This document shows, piece after piece, positions 63,903 to 64,000 of a stretch of 64,000 bases of DNA (positions are counted from its first letter, which is position 1; each line of letters starts with the position of its first letter). Source of the stretch: Rhodamnia argentea (Eukaryota > Streptophyta > Magnoliopsida > Myrtales > Myrtaceae). The notes under the pieces are model-generated. The model worked only from the letters and a program-made list of their open reading frames with translations, made no database searches and was not told the DNA's origin. Location of the stretch: positions 21,611,595 through 21,675,594 of the forward strand of contig NC_063160.1 in the NCBI RefSeq assembly GCF_020921035.1, in the 5' to 3' direction. A program made the position numbers and the translations under genes.

Positions 63903-64000
63903 ATGGTGGAGCATTGGCGCCACGTCACCGATCCCTCCACCGCGGCCGAGACAAGAGCTCGACGTCGTCGGGCGCCAGCCGCTTCTCTCTCCCCACACTC
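63903..64000 (+). other. Possible 5' end of a gene cut by the window edge
   Basis: An ATG at 63903 opens a GC-rich frame (MVEHWRHVTDPSTAAETRA) that stays open to the end. A decayed relative of the same sequence is at 59779. It could be coding or simply a GC-rich promoter; the translation matches no family I know. Confidence 0.2.

Overview
This is plant nuclear DNA: genes are split by GT-AG introns, there are plastid, peroxisomal and prenylation signals, and all recognisable proteins are plant families (USP-kinase, F-group bZIP, MSI, HIPP, BOI-type RING, SKP1). AT-rich spacers are full of short repeats. A woody rosid, perhaps Myrtaceae such as Eucalyptus, is my guess from the repeat style; the sequence does not prove it. 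No rRNA, tRNA, CRISPR or autonomous transposon gene was seen.

Layout. 0-2.9 kb: repeats. 2.9-15.7 kb: a compact block with a USP-domain receptor-like kinase (+), a bZIP19/23-type zinc-deficiency regulator (+), an MSI2/3-type WD40 histone chaperone (-) and a HIPP26-type metal-binding isoprenylated protein (-). 15.9-29.5 kb: gene-poor DNA with foldback elements, LTR remnants and tandem repeats. 29.8-30.8 kb: a BOI-type RING E3 ligase (+). 30.8-35.2 kb: repeats. 35.8-43.0 kb: phosphatidylinositol synthase (+, ten coding exons) and a plastid UreH/NiCoT-like membrane protein (-). 46.1-49.05 kb: peroxisomal hydroxypyruvate reductase HPR1 (+, thirteen coding exons). 49.9-63 kb: a tandem SKP1 cluster (two intact genes, one pseudogene) in a repeatedly duplicated, decaying segment.

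The gene order matters more than any one gene. Kinase, bZIP, MSI, HIPP, RING and UreH-like follow the order I remember for Arabidopsis At4g35030-At4g35080 (sister block At2g16750-At2g16800). PIS and HPR1 are neighbours in Arabidopsis as At1g68000/At1g68010. The window therefore seems to join two ancestral blocks, with PIS and the UreH-like gene interleaved.

The genes do not form one pathway. Two themes recur: metal handling (zinc-sensing bZIP, HIPP, UreH-like carrier) and ubiquitin ligation (BOI RING ligase, SKP1 adaptors). I found no convincing undescribed system. The best leads are an intron-retention switch that would remove the HPR1 peroxisomal signal, a GC-AG intron in HPR1, the SKP1 cluster with its co-duplicated flanks, and foldback and GC-core repeat families.
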